From the NCBI RefSeq assembly GCF_026127265.1, contig NZ_WWFG01000009.1, forward strand, positions 9,755-73,754: 64,000 bases of DNA, written 5' to 3'. A model generated the notes under the pieces. It searched no databases, had not been told where the DNA came from, and saw nothing but the letters and a program-made list of their open reading frames with translations. The stretch comes from Nostoc sp. KVJ3 (GTDB taxonomy: Bacteria; Cyanobacteriota; Cyanobacteriia; Cyanobacteriales; Nostocaceae). Below are positions 10,157-18,628 of this stretch, in pieces. The position numbers were made by a program, and so were the translations under genes. Within the stretch, counting starts at the first letter, position 1; each line of letters opens with the position of its first letter.

Positions 10157-10749
10157 TTTCTTTCTCCTGGCAGTGGGTTAAATTGCCCTGGCCAAGAAAA
10201 GACTGATGTTCAACTTTTATCTACAGAACAGTTGGCGTAACTTGTGCGGTAGAGGGGGAAAGAGTCAAGTAGTTTGGGTAAAGCCTTCAAATAAGTTCTT
10301 TTTTTCCTTTTAATCTGTTGGAAGTAAGGCTTATAATCAATGAAAGGCTCCACTTGATTCTTACTCCAGTGGGGGTTTTACATTCTGTCTTTTCTGGCGG
10401 GGTGGACGCGTGGTAGGTGTTTCAGCACCGAAGCCACAAATTACAACAACCGAAATCAAATGAAGAATTTGAGCCTAAGTCTGTGAGTTCGTACCTCGCA
10501 GACTTTTTGGCTTATTAGCTCAATTTCTTAAAGATTTAAAACCATAAATAGAACTTAGTTGGTTGGGGTTGAGATGTTGTTTGCTTGTCAGCATATCATT
10601 AAGTAACATTAGGCACATATTGTCATTTGGCTAACAGTCAGTAAAAAGTCAGAAATCCGTATATAGATACCAATTAATAAATCCATCAAATCTTACTAGT
10701 TTGGCTATAGCTTGAGTGATAGGTTAGTTTCCCCTTTGCGATCGCGTCT
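10157..10749. other. Leader of the replication gene; candidate origin or copy-control region
   Basis: No gene seen. It holds one DnaA-box-like 9-mer, TTATCTACA (10217-10225), one mismatch from the usual box, and a strong rho-independent terminator-like hairpin pointing on the plus strand at 10477-10508. No clear iteron array is visible. Lying between rep and a small RHH regulator, it is the likeliest origin or copy-control region. Confidence 0.4.
10477..10508 (+). terminator. Intrinsic terminator-like hairpin antisense to the rep leader
   Basis: An 11-bp stem (AAGTCTGTGAG paired with CTCGCAGACTT, one G-T pair) closes a 7-base loop and is followed by a run of T, so it would stop plus-strand transcription. 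No plus-strand gene precedes it, which leaves a short antisense RNA over the rep leader as a possible reason for it. Confidence 0.6.
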
Positions 10750-10905
10750 TTACTCATTTGTCTTAAGCCAATCCTTGAGTAATGTGTTTACTATTTCACC
10801 CATAGGCTTACCTTGCTTAGTACAGGCCACTTTAAATTTCAGTTTCACATCCTTGTCCACATAGACACTTAGCTCAGTCATTCCCTCTGGAATTTTCTTA
10901 GACAT
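10750..10905 (-). CDS. Small ribbon-helix-helix DNA-binding protein
   Basis: A 51-residue basic protein starting MSKKIPEGM. It has the RHH pattern: a short strand (ELSVYVDKD) followed by two helices (KLKFKVACTKQG and MGEIVNTLLKDWL). Such proteins repress their own promoter or act as partition or copy-control factors (ParG- or CopG-like). I prefer the internal ATG at 10905 because the upstream 39 codons overlap the operator-like repeats and look non-coding; AGAGAGA lies just before it. The gene sits between rep and the plasmid operon at 11192, fitting a control role. The exact target is inferred. Confidence 0.75.
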   Translation of the reverse strand: MSKKIPEGMTELSVYVDKDVKLKFKVACTKQGKPMGEIVNTLLKDWLKTNE

Positions 10906-10914
10906 TTTCTCTCT

Positions 10915-10988
10915 TTGCGCGATATCTAGTATTCTCGCATCACCTCCGGCATCTTCGTCTACCACGTATTGCGCGATTGCGCGATATA
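10915..10988. promoter_or_regulatory. Operator-like TTGCGCGAT repeats upstream of the RHH gene
   Basis: TTGCGCGAT occurs at 10915, 10969 and 10977 (two as TTGCGCGATAT), the last two directly adjoining. They lie 10-80 bp upstream of the RHH start, where a self-regulating RHH protein would bind. The adjacent pair is also positioned to control the divergent gene at 11192. Confidence 0.55.
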
Positions 10989-11191
10989 CGTTATGATAAC
11001 AGACAAGACAGAGAAACAACAACAGCCGTTAACCAATTCGTGTCTGCCGAGTAAGGAAAAACCTTATAAATCAATCCTTTTAGCGTGTGGACACTCCAAA
11101 GCTACCGTTAGTTGTCAATACCTGTTGATTACTTGTCAGCATTTGTTATTGACTATCAATTACTGTTTGACCATTAATCGATAAATGAAGT

Positions 11192-11477
11192 ATGAAAGCG
11201 TCAAACTCCTCACGGGGACTTGATTTAGATTCCCCCGGTCTGTTTTGCTCAAGTTATGTTACGAAATCTGAACTAGCAAAAATTCTTAACGTTGCTCGTT
11301 CAACTTTGGTCAGTTGGGACGGCATAGCTCTTTACCGCATAGATGGCTATCGGCAAGCCTACCCAGTAAAAACTGATGGCAGTACGGATCGCTCTTGCCC
11401 GTTATCCCCGTACCAAAGCTGGGTTCTGTCCCGCATTGGACGAGTGATGGCTAATCTGCGTTCTGTCGAACGAGTAA
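11192..11477 (+). pseudogene. Helix-turn-helix plasmid protein, 5' part (interrupted by IS)
   Basis: First gene of the plasmid operon. It has a helix-turn-helix-like segment (VTKSELAKILNVARSTLVSWD, about residues 23-43). Translation now stops within the IS at 11488. Joining 11477 to 13477, which removes the IS and one GAGTAA copy, restores a clean frame that ends at the TGA of 13566-13568 and gives 125 residues with a tail NYIKKYPQEFSQAKFQAQF. That stop overlaps the next gene's ATG as ATGA, which confirms the reconstruction. The ATG at 11192 is the first in frame. The function is unknown beyond probable DNA binding. Confidence 0.85.
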
Positions 11478-11633
11478 CTGGAGTTTAGACTAAAAGCGAT
11501 ATGAGAGAACGCAAATCAAAAGGAATTAGAGGTTAAAAATATTATCTTGTCAGCCTTAAAGCATCCTGACCTTTAACAATTATTGTGTAGTATACCTGCT
11601 CAGAAAATAATACAATAATGATAATCATGAAAA

Positions 11634-11674
11634 GGGTGGGAGAGAAACGAGCGTCGCTCGTTTCTCTCCCACCC
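11634..11674. repeat. Perfect 20-bp hairpin upstream of the transposase
   Basis: Arms 11634-11653 and 11655-11674 are exact complements around a single T. Outer flanks (about 11614-11630 and 11678-11698) pair again with small mismatches and hold AATGATAATC-type sequence. Such a structure inside the IS may block read-through transcription into the transposase gene. Confidence 0.8.
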
Positions 11675-11790
11675 CCCTTATTCGATTATCATTATCATAT
11701 AATAAGCAAGAAGAAAAGGGGTGTCTGATTGAATACAGGCCCCCTTTTGGCAGAAGCTGAGAAACGAACTACCATTACTCAGATGCCAAG

Positions 11791-13385
11791 ATGAAACGTG
11801 CCAGATTAGAAGAATTCCGTCAAGCAGTCTACAAATATTTAGGCAGAGCACACGATGCAACTTTTGAGTTGACAGATGCCATATTGCTAACTAGAAATGT
11901 TTATTGCCTAGCAGAATTGTCCCTATCGCCAGTATTTAGAAGGAAGTGGCCAAGTATCTATGAGGCACTACAAGATAGTAGGCCACAGCGACAGAAATTG
12001 ATGCAGCTATATATCAAACAAATCCCCGCAGAGGGACGACCATTGTTAGCAGGAGATCACACAAACTGGTCACGCCCAGATGCCGTCAGGTTGCAAGAGC
12101 GAACTTATGAGCATAGTGGCACATCCATAGCAGGAAATAAACCGATTACCATTGGTCAAGGATATAGCACAATTGCCTGGATACCTGAAAATGAGGGAAG
12201 TTGGGCATTACCATTAAGACATGAACGGATCACAAGTGCCGAAAGTCCTATTGGGAAAGCAATTTGGCAACTCAAACAGGTGTGTAAATATTTGCCTACC
12301 AGACCGATTTCAGTTTGGGATAGTGAATATGGTTGTGCGCCTTTTATCTTAAAAACTGCGAATATTCCAGCAGATATTCTCGTTCGGTTGCGTTCAAATC
12401 TGTGTTTATGGGGTGAACCAAAAGCTTATTCGGGAAAGGGGCGACCTAAAAAGCATGGTGATAAATTTAAACTGAATGAGCCCACAACATGGAATGAAGC
12501 AACATCTGTATTAGAAATAAATGACCCAAAATTAGGACGTGTGCGTGTGAGCTTGTGGAAAGATTTACACTTCCGTCAGGCTGCTACACGTCCAATGTTA
12601 ATCATCAGAGTTGAACGTCTGGACGCGCAAGGTAACATGAGAGTGTCCAAACCTTTGTGGTTGGCTTGGGTAGGAGAAGAAATGCCACCCTTAGAAGAAG
12701 TTTGGTGTCTTTACTTGCGTCGCTTTACCATTGACCACTGGTATCGCTTTTTGAAGCAGCGTCTACATTGGACTGTACCAAACTTTGGTACTCCTAAGCA
12801 AAGTGAACGGTGGAGTGACCTCATGCCTCTGATGACTTGGGAATTGTGGTTAGCCCGCGATATCGTTACTGACAATCCTTTACCTTGGCAGAAGTCTCTG
12901 GCATCACCGTGCCAAAACGGGAAAATTGTACGCTAAGGCTAAAAGCGTTATCCAGCAAGCATCTTAGCCCCTCGCTTTTCTATAGCACCCGTGAGCGGCT
13001 GTTTATCCTCAATTGATTGGTGCAGAGTATTGCTAGTACTCTGCACCATCTGGAAAGACTAATTCGAGCCAAAAATGATAAATAGAGGTATGCCATTTGC
13101 TCAAAACAACTTATTTTCATAGCGTTGAGGTTAGCATCAGCTTCTTAGCGTACAATTTTCCCAATTTGGCACGGTGATGCCTCTCTAGATAAATTGACCC
13201 CTGGAAGAGTTGCTCAAGCTATAGGTGGAGTTTTTGCGGCCATTGGTACTCCCACCTCTGCACCCAAACCTCGCGGAAAGTCTCCCGGTTGGCAACAAGG
13301 AAAGAAGCGTCACCGTAAAAACCGATGTCCCATTGTTAAAAAAACAGTAGCACGACCACCTAAAGAACCATCTGTTGCTGTTTAA
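11791..13385 (+). pseudogene. DDE transposase split by a MITE
   Basis: The reading stays open from ATG 11791 to 12936 (381 residues), but residues after about 370 come from the inserted MITE. The native end is at 13187-13385 (DKLTPGRVAQAIGG through a basic Arg/Lys-rich tail). Removing the MITE and one TCTCT copy joins WQKSL directly to DKLTPG in frame, giving a 435-residue transposase. Acidic blocks are GDHTNWSRPDA and SVWDSEYGC, with a later HWYRFLKQR segment. I recognise it as a cyanobacterial transposase type but cannot place it in a classical IS family with certainty. Loss of the basic tail probably inactivates it. Confidence 0.85.
12900..13181. mobile_element. MITE (282 bp) nested in the transposase gene
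   Basis: Inverted ends of about 38 bp with two mismatches (start GGCATCACCGTGCCAA, pairing to the end at 13181) are flanked by TCTCT at 12895-12899 and 13182-13186. It encodes nothing. Inside is a perfect 12-bp hairpin with a 7-base loop (13018-13048). It must be mobilised by a transposase encoded elsewhere; no gene in the window has matching ends. Confidence 0.9.
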
Positions 13386-13564
13386 TACCCAAGATTCTTC
13401 ATACTTTTGCTAAGTCTCTGATTAACTCAGCCCTGCTGGGTCATTTTCCATTGCTTAGTCTAAACTCCAGGAGTAAAGAACTACATCAAAAAGTATCCCC
13501 AGGAATTCAGTCAAGCCAAGTTTCAAGCACAGTTCGCCCAAGTAATTCAAAGAGGTACAGCTGC

Positions 13565-14149
13565 ATGAGTCCTAATTCCACCAAAACCAATAAGCCAGAA
13601 ATGATTTCTATTAAAGAATCTGCCGAACGTTTGGGAGTTGCTGAAGAGATTATCAGATTCAGTCTTCAAGAAGCTTACCCCGATGATTTTGATAGCCTCA
13701 AGGAAATAACTTTGGCAGAATTTGAAACCCTAGCCAACACATTCAAGCAGAAGGCCCTTGAACTTAATACGGGGGAAGTAACCGCGATCGCTCCTTCTAG
13801 CGATAGTCCTTTACCAATAGAACAACAGCAACAGATTATTGATGGTACTGTCAATGCCCTTCAGGAATTTGCTGGTAATTACGTGCTGACCATTGAGAAA
13901 ATCGCTTCGACTCTGGCTTATTTAAGTGGTCAAGCAGTCGTAGACAACTTTGTAGAAATTCATTCCAACACTGTCAGAGATGGCTTAGAAAGCTATTTAG
14001 ACCAGTTTGCAGCCGAGTTTGTGACTGCTGCTCATTCTATCAAAGGGGTGAACGCCAAAGATTTTTTGTCCCAACGGGGAATAACCCAGAAACAGCGAAC
14101 TGCTCAAAAGTCATTGCAAGAGATTCTGAACCTAGCAGCAAACCCTTAG
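13565..14149 (+). CDS. Unrecognised plasmid operon protein (194 aa)
   Basis: Starts MSPNSTKTNKPEM. The ATG overlaps the TGA of the rebuilt upstream gene (ATGA), so this start is preferred over the longer reading that begins within the IS end. The N-terminus has a helical pattern (ISIKESAERLGVAEEIIRFSL) like a DNA-binding helix-turn-helix. The rest is predicted mostly helical, without membrane segments or known catalytic motifs. The IS upstream probably cuts it off from the operon promoter unless the IS supplies one. No function assigned. Confidence 0.75.
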   Translation: MSPNSTKTNKPEMISIKESAERLGVAEEIIRFSLQEAYPDDFDSLKEITLAEFETLANTFKQKALELNTGEVTAIAPSSDSPLPIEQQQQIIDGTVNALQEFAGNYVLTIEKIASTLAYLSGQAVVDNFVEIHSNTVRDGLESYLDQFAAEFVTAAHSIKGVNAKDFLSQRGITQKQRTAQKSLQEILNLAANP

Positions 14150-14223
14150 ATATTGCTTCAAAGATGGCATTATCCGATGCCAGATTTCTATTTCTCTTGC
14201 ACTTCATTTCAAAGGAAAGAAAA

Positions 14224-14367
14224 ATGCACTTACTGACTGAAGTTTGTTTTTATTCTGGTGTGGCTACCCTCTCGCTAATTGGTGGTGTAGCTGCTTGTAT
14301 ATCGCCTTTAGGAGTTGGGTTATTTACTGTGGGCTTAGTAATGTATGTCAACCAAAACAAACAATAA
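14224..14367 (+). CDS. Small membrane protein (47 aa)
   Basis: Starts MHLLTEVCFY after the ribosome-binding sequence AAAGGAAAG at good spacing, which decides against the longer reading from 14164. Nearly all of it is hydrophobic, with one or two membrane helices (YSGVATLSLIGGVAACI and LGVGLFTVGLVMYV). It ends overlapping the next possible start. Function unknown; it may belong to a membrane assembly together with the ATPase at 16724. Confidence 0.6.
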   Translation: MHLLTEVCFYSGVATLSLIGGVAACISPLGVGLFTVGLVMYVNQNKQ

Positions 14368-14602
14368 TAGGCAAAAGTTAGAGTCTGATTATCAGTGGCT
14401 TGCTTTCAAAATCCGCCCAGTCCTTTTAATAGCTTGCATCACAATTCCTAGTTTCTTTGGAGCGTATATCTATGCAGCAAATTTTGACTGTCGAGCAAAT
14501 TTTAGCAATGCTCAAAGGGTACGAAGAGAGTTTGAGGATGTTGAGGGCAACGCCAGAGTACATGAAATTAGAGGCATCAGAGCGATTCACTACGTCAAAT
14601 GA
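14345..14602 (+). CDS. Possible small membrane protein overlapping its neighbours
   Basis: An 85-residue reading that starts inside the end of the preceding gene, with a basic N-terminus and one good membrane helix (about 25-45, PVLLIACITIPSFFGAYIYA). Its last 40 residues lie in a different frame over the next gene and look unlike natural protein. Either the gene ends with an unusual 131-base overlap or a frameshift truncated it. Confidence 0.4.
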   Translation: MSTKTNNNRQKLESDYQWLAFKIRPVLLIACITIPSFFGAYIYAANFDCRANFSNAQRVRREFEDVEGNARVHEIRGIRAIHYVK

Positions 14603-14723
14603 CCTGCGTCTGGGTGATGCTGTTCAGACGCTTGTTGAAGTTCACGAAGCGATTCTAAATATCGAATTCTACTCCCAAGTCGAGGGACAAACTTATGCTT
14701 TCAACGACAGCCTTACAGCGTAA
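14472..14723 (+). CDS. Small unrecognised plasmid protein (83 aa)
   Basis: Starts MQQILTVEQI, with GGAG about 11 bases upstream. The protein is soluble, helical and acidic (LAMLKGYEESLRMLRATPEY, LGDAVQTLVEVHEAILNIEF). It overlaps the genes on both sides by short or moderate stretches, as is common in compact plasmid operons. No known domain recognised. Confidence 0.55.
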   Translation: MQQILTVEQILAMLKGYEESLRMLRATPEYMKLEASERFTTSNDLRLGDAVQTLVEVHEAILNIEFYSQVEGQTYAFNDSLTA

Positions 14724-14889
14724 TCATTTGTACGAATTCCGTGGTCAACAACTGCGCTACAGCCATCGGTCTAATTGTCGAGTCAATGTGCCTTTTGTAT
14801 TCAATGACTCGAAAGGTAGACGAAAAGAATTAAGTCAAAACCAAGTGCAGAGGGAGGTTTTTGAACTTGTTGAGTTTTGTGAGAACTGA
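14695..14889 (+). CDS. Small basic unrecognised protein (64 aa)
   Basis: Starts at an ATG that overlaps the end of the preceding gene. The sequence has mixed strand-like character (HLYEFRGQQLRYSHRSNCRVNVPFVF), is rich in Arg and ends acidic. No known motif. It is kept because it is collinear with the operon and in a coding-like frame, but it is weakly supported. Confidence 0.4.
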   Translation: MLSTTALQRNHLYEFRGQQLRYSHRSNCRVNVPFVFNDSKGRRKELSQNQVQREVFELVEFCEN

Positions 14890-14984
14890 TGATGAAGCGA
14901 TCGCACCTGCCGGCAAGCTTGGCGATCGCCCCAATGGTATGTATCTCTCGCCGCAAAACGAAAAGTACACAAGGATTCTAACAA

Positions 14985-15428
14985 ATGACACTCGATTACA
15001 AAAATCCCAACGATTGGGGCAAATCGCCTCTGACCGACTCCGCCCTGAGATTAGAGCAATTCAAAGCAGAAAATCCTGAACAATGGTCAGCAATGATCTC
15101 AGCAGATATTGAGGCACTTGACACACCAATATTCGAGAGTGAAGATTACCCACCCTTCACTGGAACTGAATTCTTAGCAACTCATTCAACCATCGATGAC
15201 CATCCATACTCTGCTGCATTTGGTCAATTCTTGGGTAATGGGATTGACGCGGACATTGCAAATATCTTGGCGTTTGGCTCCAACAGATTTGATTTAATCT
15301 CTGATGATTTTGACGACCCTCTAAGGCAATTAGCAACGAGAATTTATAGCCGATTTGAAGACATGGGCTATTGGGATGAAACGCCCTCTGATGACGATGA
15401 TATCAACTACGACTTAATACCTTATTAG
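14985..15428 (+). CDS. Acidic unrecognised plasmid protein (147 aa)
   Basis: Starts MTLDYKNPNDWG after AAGGA at about 9 bases. Strongly acidic, ending in a run of Asp residues (PSDDDDINYD), with no membrane segment. Acidic small proteins of this kind can act as adaptors or DNA mimics, but nothing specific is recognised. It lies 12 bases before the next gene, in the same operon. Confidence 0.65.
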   Translation: MTLDYKNPNDWGKSPLTDSALRLEQFKAENPEQWSAMISADIEALDTPIFESEDYPPFTGTEFLATHSTIDDHPYSAAFGQFLGNGIDADIANILAFGSNRFDLISDDFDDPLRQLATRIYSRFEDMGYWDETPSDDDDINYDLIPY

Positions 15429-15440
15429 GAGAATAACGCA

Positions 15441-16157
15441 ATGGACTTTGCAATACGTAATCCGGTAGTTGGTCATAGTTCGCATATTGACGAGAAGGCG
15501 CAATCTTGGGGAGGGTTTGAGTCTGATATTCTGGGCTATCTTTCGGATATAAATAAGCTCGAACAGTTTGCCGATTATGCGAATAATGCCCAAGAATTAT
15601 CTGACCGATTAGAGCCATTTTTGGACAATGCCAAGGTGGTCTTTGAGGCGATGGAGAAGCTGACCAAAGGGCAAGTTACCTGGGTCGAACTTCGCAAACA
15701 ATACGGCTCTCATGTAGCGGGTGCAATTGGTAAAATCCGTAAACTTAACGCTGAATTTGACAGCGAGATGAGCAAGATAGATGCCCAAGATAGAGCAGAT
15801 TTATTGCGGATTGACCAAAAACGGAAACACGCACTAACCGAAGTTGCTACCCAATTACACCACGATTTACAAGCGGAATTGTGGCGGCATGAGAACAAAA
15901 TTAGCGGCATCGAAAATAGGCAAGTTGTGCAAGCTGAGAGGCAGGCAATTACTACAGGATTAAGAGAGAAACGCCAACAACTTTTAGCCCGTGCGCGGTA
16001 TGGTTCACGGGCATTAGAACCCAATCAAACACCCCAAGAAGTGATACCAGTTACTAGCCAAAATTCTGCACCAGCATCAAGTGTTTCAGCAACAGGAACA
16101 GTTCGCGGTTGGGGTGCAATGTTGGGTAACTTGTGGCAAAAATTAGGCGATAGATAA
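15441..16157 (+). CDS. Coiled-coil plasmid protein (238 aa)
   Basis: Starts MDFAIRNPVV after AGGAGAATAACGCA, a good ribosome-binding site. Residues about 85-190 form a long charged helical, probably coiled-coil stretch (Asp/Lys/Arg/Glu-rich, DRADLLRIDQKRKHALTEVA). The C-terminal tail is Ser/Pro/Gln-rich and ends WGAMLGNLWQKLGDR, a possible amphipathic anchor. It is next to a membrane protein and a membrane ATPase, so a structural role in the same complex is plausible but inferred. Confidence 0.7.
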   Translation: MDFAIRNPVVGHSSHIDEKAQSWGGFESDILGYLSDINKLEQFADYANNAQELSDRLEPFLDNAKVVFEAMEKLTKGQVTWVELRKQYGSHVAGAIGKIRKLNAEFDSEMSKIDAQDRADLLRIDQKRKHALTEVATQLHHDLQAELWRHENKISGIENRQVVQAERQAITTGLREKRQQLLARARYGSRALEPNQTPQEVIPVTSQNSAPASSVSATGTVRGWGAMLGNLWQKLGDR

Positions 16158-16181
16158 CTATTAGTTGAAAGGTTAAGGCTG

Positions 16182-16727
16182 ATGCTAGTAAGGAAACGAA
16201 ATGAAGATCCTCATAGCGTCAGCCCTTTTTTGCATGAAGGGCTGGCACAGACTCCACAGCAACAGAAACAAGAGCAACCATCACAACCGCAACCGTTACC
16301 AGAAAATAACAGAGCTAGAACATTTAGACGTGCTGGGAATGCCTGTGAAATTGTCGCTGGCAGTTGCTTAAACAGTGCAGTGATTTTTACCTTTCATCTG
16401 TTGCAAGTTCACCCAGTTGGAATGTTTCTTGCAGTGGGTACTGCACACCTGTATTTTACTGCGACTGCAACAGGTGAAGGGTTTAATAATTTCGTTACTA
16501 ATTTAATGACTGGTTGCAGTGCATCACTGGCGTTATTGTGTGCGCTATCTGAGCCGTTAGACGAGTGGTTAGAAGCTCGAACTTCTACACAAACAGCTAA
16601 TACTTCAATTTCGGCAATGTACCAGCCTAAAACTGCGGATTATTCCAGTTGGTTGAGTAGTACTGGTGTGGCGATATTCGTAGCACTATTAATGATTTTT
16701 CTATTTGGTGGCAGGAGAAGTAAATGA
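16182..16727 (+). CDS. Integral membrane protein of the ATPase operon (181 aa)
   Basis: The N-terminal 45 residues are polar and Gln/Pro-rich. They are followed by several hydrophobic segments (about 58-75, 78-95, 106-125) and a last helix near 160-176 (GVAIFVALLMIFLFGG) ending in Arg/Lys. The stop overlaps the ATPase start as ATGA, so the two are translationally coupled and probably form one complex. No family recognised. Confidence 0.7.
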   Translation: MLVRKRNEDPHSVSPFLHEGLAQTPQQQKQEQPSQPQPLPENNRARTFRRAGNACEIVAGSCLNSAVIFTFHLLQVHPVGMFLAVGTAHLYFTATATGEGFNNFVTNLMTGCSASLALLCALSEPLDEWLEARTSTQTANTSISAMYQPKTADYSSWLSSTGVAIFVALLMIFLFGGRRSK

Positions 16728-18622
16728 ATTATTTAAGTGAGAAACATAAACAGTTATCCGAGTCACAACAATCGGGTTTAATGTTGTGGTTTGGTCGCCT
16801 ACCAATGGACAAGAAAGCTGTTGCAATTGGGCTTAGTTTGACTGTGGGAATTAGCTCGGCTGCAATGGCTTGGCAAGGAACCAGCAGCGATCGCATTTAC
16901 TTTTGTCTGAAAACCCCACAAAAAACATTGACCTGCTCAGACAAGAATGGACGACCTTTCAGGATGACCCCATTTTATTGGTCACAGTGGAAGAGTGATG
17001 GAATGCCGCGCCAAGTAGTGCGTGACCCAGCTATGGGGGTAAACGGACTGGTGAAAGCGACCAACCCATATAAGCCTTTTTGGGCGTTTGGTGGATTCCT
17101 GGGGTTTGCGCTTGCTGGGTGGATGCTTCGCCATTGTCAAGATGAGGAGAAACAGAGGGCAGTTTTTGAAGACATTGCCCAAAAGCGGGATGCTGCAAAG
17201 GCAGAGATGGCCGCACGTTCCGAGCTACTAGAGAGTTACCGAGACGTTGCGATCGCAGAAGTTCAACTACAAGCCGATTTAGATTTGATAGCCAATGATC
17301 GCACTGTGGATATCCAAAAAGCCGAGATTTACGCCCACACGGAAATTGAAGTTACCCAAATGGAGGCAACTGACGCTATTTTTGAGGCGCAAACGGCTGG
17401 GATGACCGAGCAACAGAAGGCAGAGTACATTAAACAGTTGCGTGAGATGAAAACGCCCTATCTACAAGGGAGTCAGACTTTACAGGGGACGATTGACCCC
17501 AACGATAAGGTTACTGGGGGAGAACAGGGCGCAATCGCACCGGGAGCAACCCCAACAGGTGATTACCTTCACCCATCAGAACCTCTTGCCCTCAATACTT
17601 TGCAAGCTCTAGCCAGAGCCGATAGTTCTACTGCTTTAGTCGCCGCACCGGGAAGCGGTAAATCAGTCACCCTCAATTACTTAATTCAGAAAATATTGGC
17701 GGATTCAAAGAGTGCGGATATCTGGGTAATTAGTGCTAAGAATGATAGTTTCTGCGGGTTACGGGAGAAGGAGAGAGTAATTGTCTTTGATCAGGAGAAC
17801 CCAGACCTAGCTAAAGACGTAATTGACAACTTTTACCTCAACTACAAACAACGTAAGCAATTACCAGAATCACAGCGCGAATCTTTACCGCCATTAATTC
17901 TAATTTTGGATGACTGGTTAGTGATTGCTGATCAATTAAGCAAGCTTTACTCTGATTGGAATTACGGGAGTAAATTACTTGATATTTTACTGATTGGTCG
18001 AGAGTTTAATACTAAATTTATTGCTTCCCTACAGTCTTTTAATTTGGCAGCATTGGGCATTGAAAAGATGGATGCTCAAACAAGAATGTGCCTCAACTTG
18101 CTACTGTTGGGTAACAAGTATATTAAGAACGGTCGAGAGCAAGAATCTTATGGCGTATTGGAATTAATTTTGAATAGAGGTGACATCATTCCCGGTAAGC
18201 AAGAGAGGGAACAAATTAAATCTAAATACCAGGAAGTAAAATCAGTTTCTTATCAAAATCTCCGTCCAGTAATGATTGCATCTGTGGGTGGTTTTGTTGT
18301 GGCATTGATGCCCAACTTATCTAATCAAGCCTTACCGATTGCTGATAATGATGAATATGTAGATAGAGTGTATGACTTGGAATTTAATCTAACTGCTGCT
18401 CATCATCACCAACATAAGCCATTATCTGAGGCAGCTATAAAGATTTATGAATACTTCCATAATGTCAAGAATAAAACACCAAAAACATTACGTGATTTGA
18501 AAAAAGCTGACAGATTATCTGGCTATTCAGAGCAAGAGTTAATTGATGGTTTAGCGGAATTAGTTGAGAGAGAAAGGATAAATTCTGACGGCAATGATAA
18601 CTACTTCCTGCCTGATTGGTGA
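16724..18622 (+). CDS. Membrane-anchored FtsK/TraG-like P-loop ATPase
   Basis: A 632-residue protein. Two membrane helices near the N-terminus (about 34-50 and 119-137) frame a small extracytoplasmic loop. A long charged helical stretch (145-250) follows, then an ATPase domain with Walker A APGSGKSVT (about 308) and Walker B LILILDDW (about 386), and a winged-helix-like C-terminus (TLRDLKKADRLSGYSEQELIDGL). This is the layout of DNA-pumping or coupling ATPases. On a mobilizable plasmid it could be a coupling protein or a segregation motor. It is the last and best-recognised gene of the operon and is coupled by ATGA to the membrane gene before it. Confidence 0.8.
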   Translation: MNYLSEKHKQLSESQQSGLMLWFGRLPMDKKAVAIGLSLTVGISSAAMAWQGTSSDRIYFCLKTPQKTLTCSDKNGRPFRMTPFYWSQWKSDGMPRQVVRDPAMGVNGLVKATNPYKPFWAFGGFLGFALAGWMLRHCQDEEKQRAVFEDIAQKRDAAKAEMAARSELLESYRDVAIAEVQLQADLDLIANDRTVDIQKAEIYAHTEIEVTQMEATDAIFEAQTAGMTEQQKAEYIKQLREMKTPYLQGSQTLQGTIDPNDKVTGGEQGAIAPGATPTGDYLHPSEPLALNTLQALARADSSTALVAAPGSGKSVTLNYLIQKILADSKSADIWVISAKNDSFCGLREKERVIVFDQENPDLAKDVIDNFYLNYKQRKQLPESQRESLPPLILILDDWLVIADQLSKLYSDWNYGSKLLDILLIGREFNTKFIASLQSFNLAALGIEKMDAQTRMCLNLLLLGNKYIKNGREQESYGVLELILNRGDIIPGKQEREQIKSKYQEVKSVSYQNLRPVMIASVGGFVVALMPNLSNQALPIADNDEYVDRVYDLEFNLTAAHHHQHKPLSEAAIKIYEYFHNVKNKTPKTLRDLKKADRLSGYSEQELIDGLAELVERERINSDGNDNYFLPDW

Positions 18623-18628
18623 GCATGA

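Larger units (their letters stand above)
11478..13470 (+). mobile_element. Insertion sequence (1993 bp) with 16-bp inverted repeats, itself carrying a MITE
   Basis: Perfect 16-bp terminal repeats: CTGGAGTTTAGACTAA at 11478-11493 and its complement at 13455-13470. A 6-bp duplication GAGTAA flanks them at 11472-11477 and 13471-13476. It carries one DDE-type transposase, which a 282-bp MITE interrupts. Without the MITE and its 5-bp duplication the element would be about 1706 bp. It breaks the first gene of the plasmid operon. Confidence 0.92.

Noticed and set aside
10969..11184. 71-codon plus-strand reading before the HTH gene
   Set aside because: It overlaps the operator-like repeats and has low-complexity, unnatural composition; it is most likely promoter DNA.
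14861..15079. 72-codon reading starting at TTG between two operon genes
   Set aside because: It overlaps both neighbours, lacks a good start and contains HIP1-derived sequence; probably a shadow.
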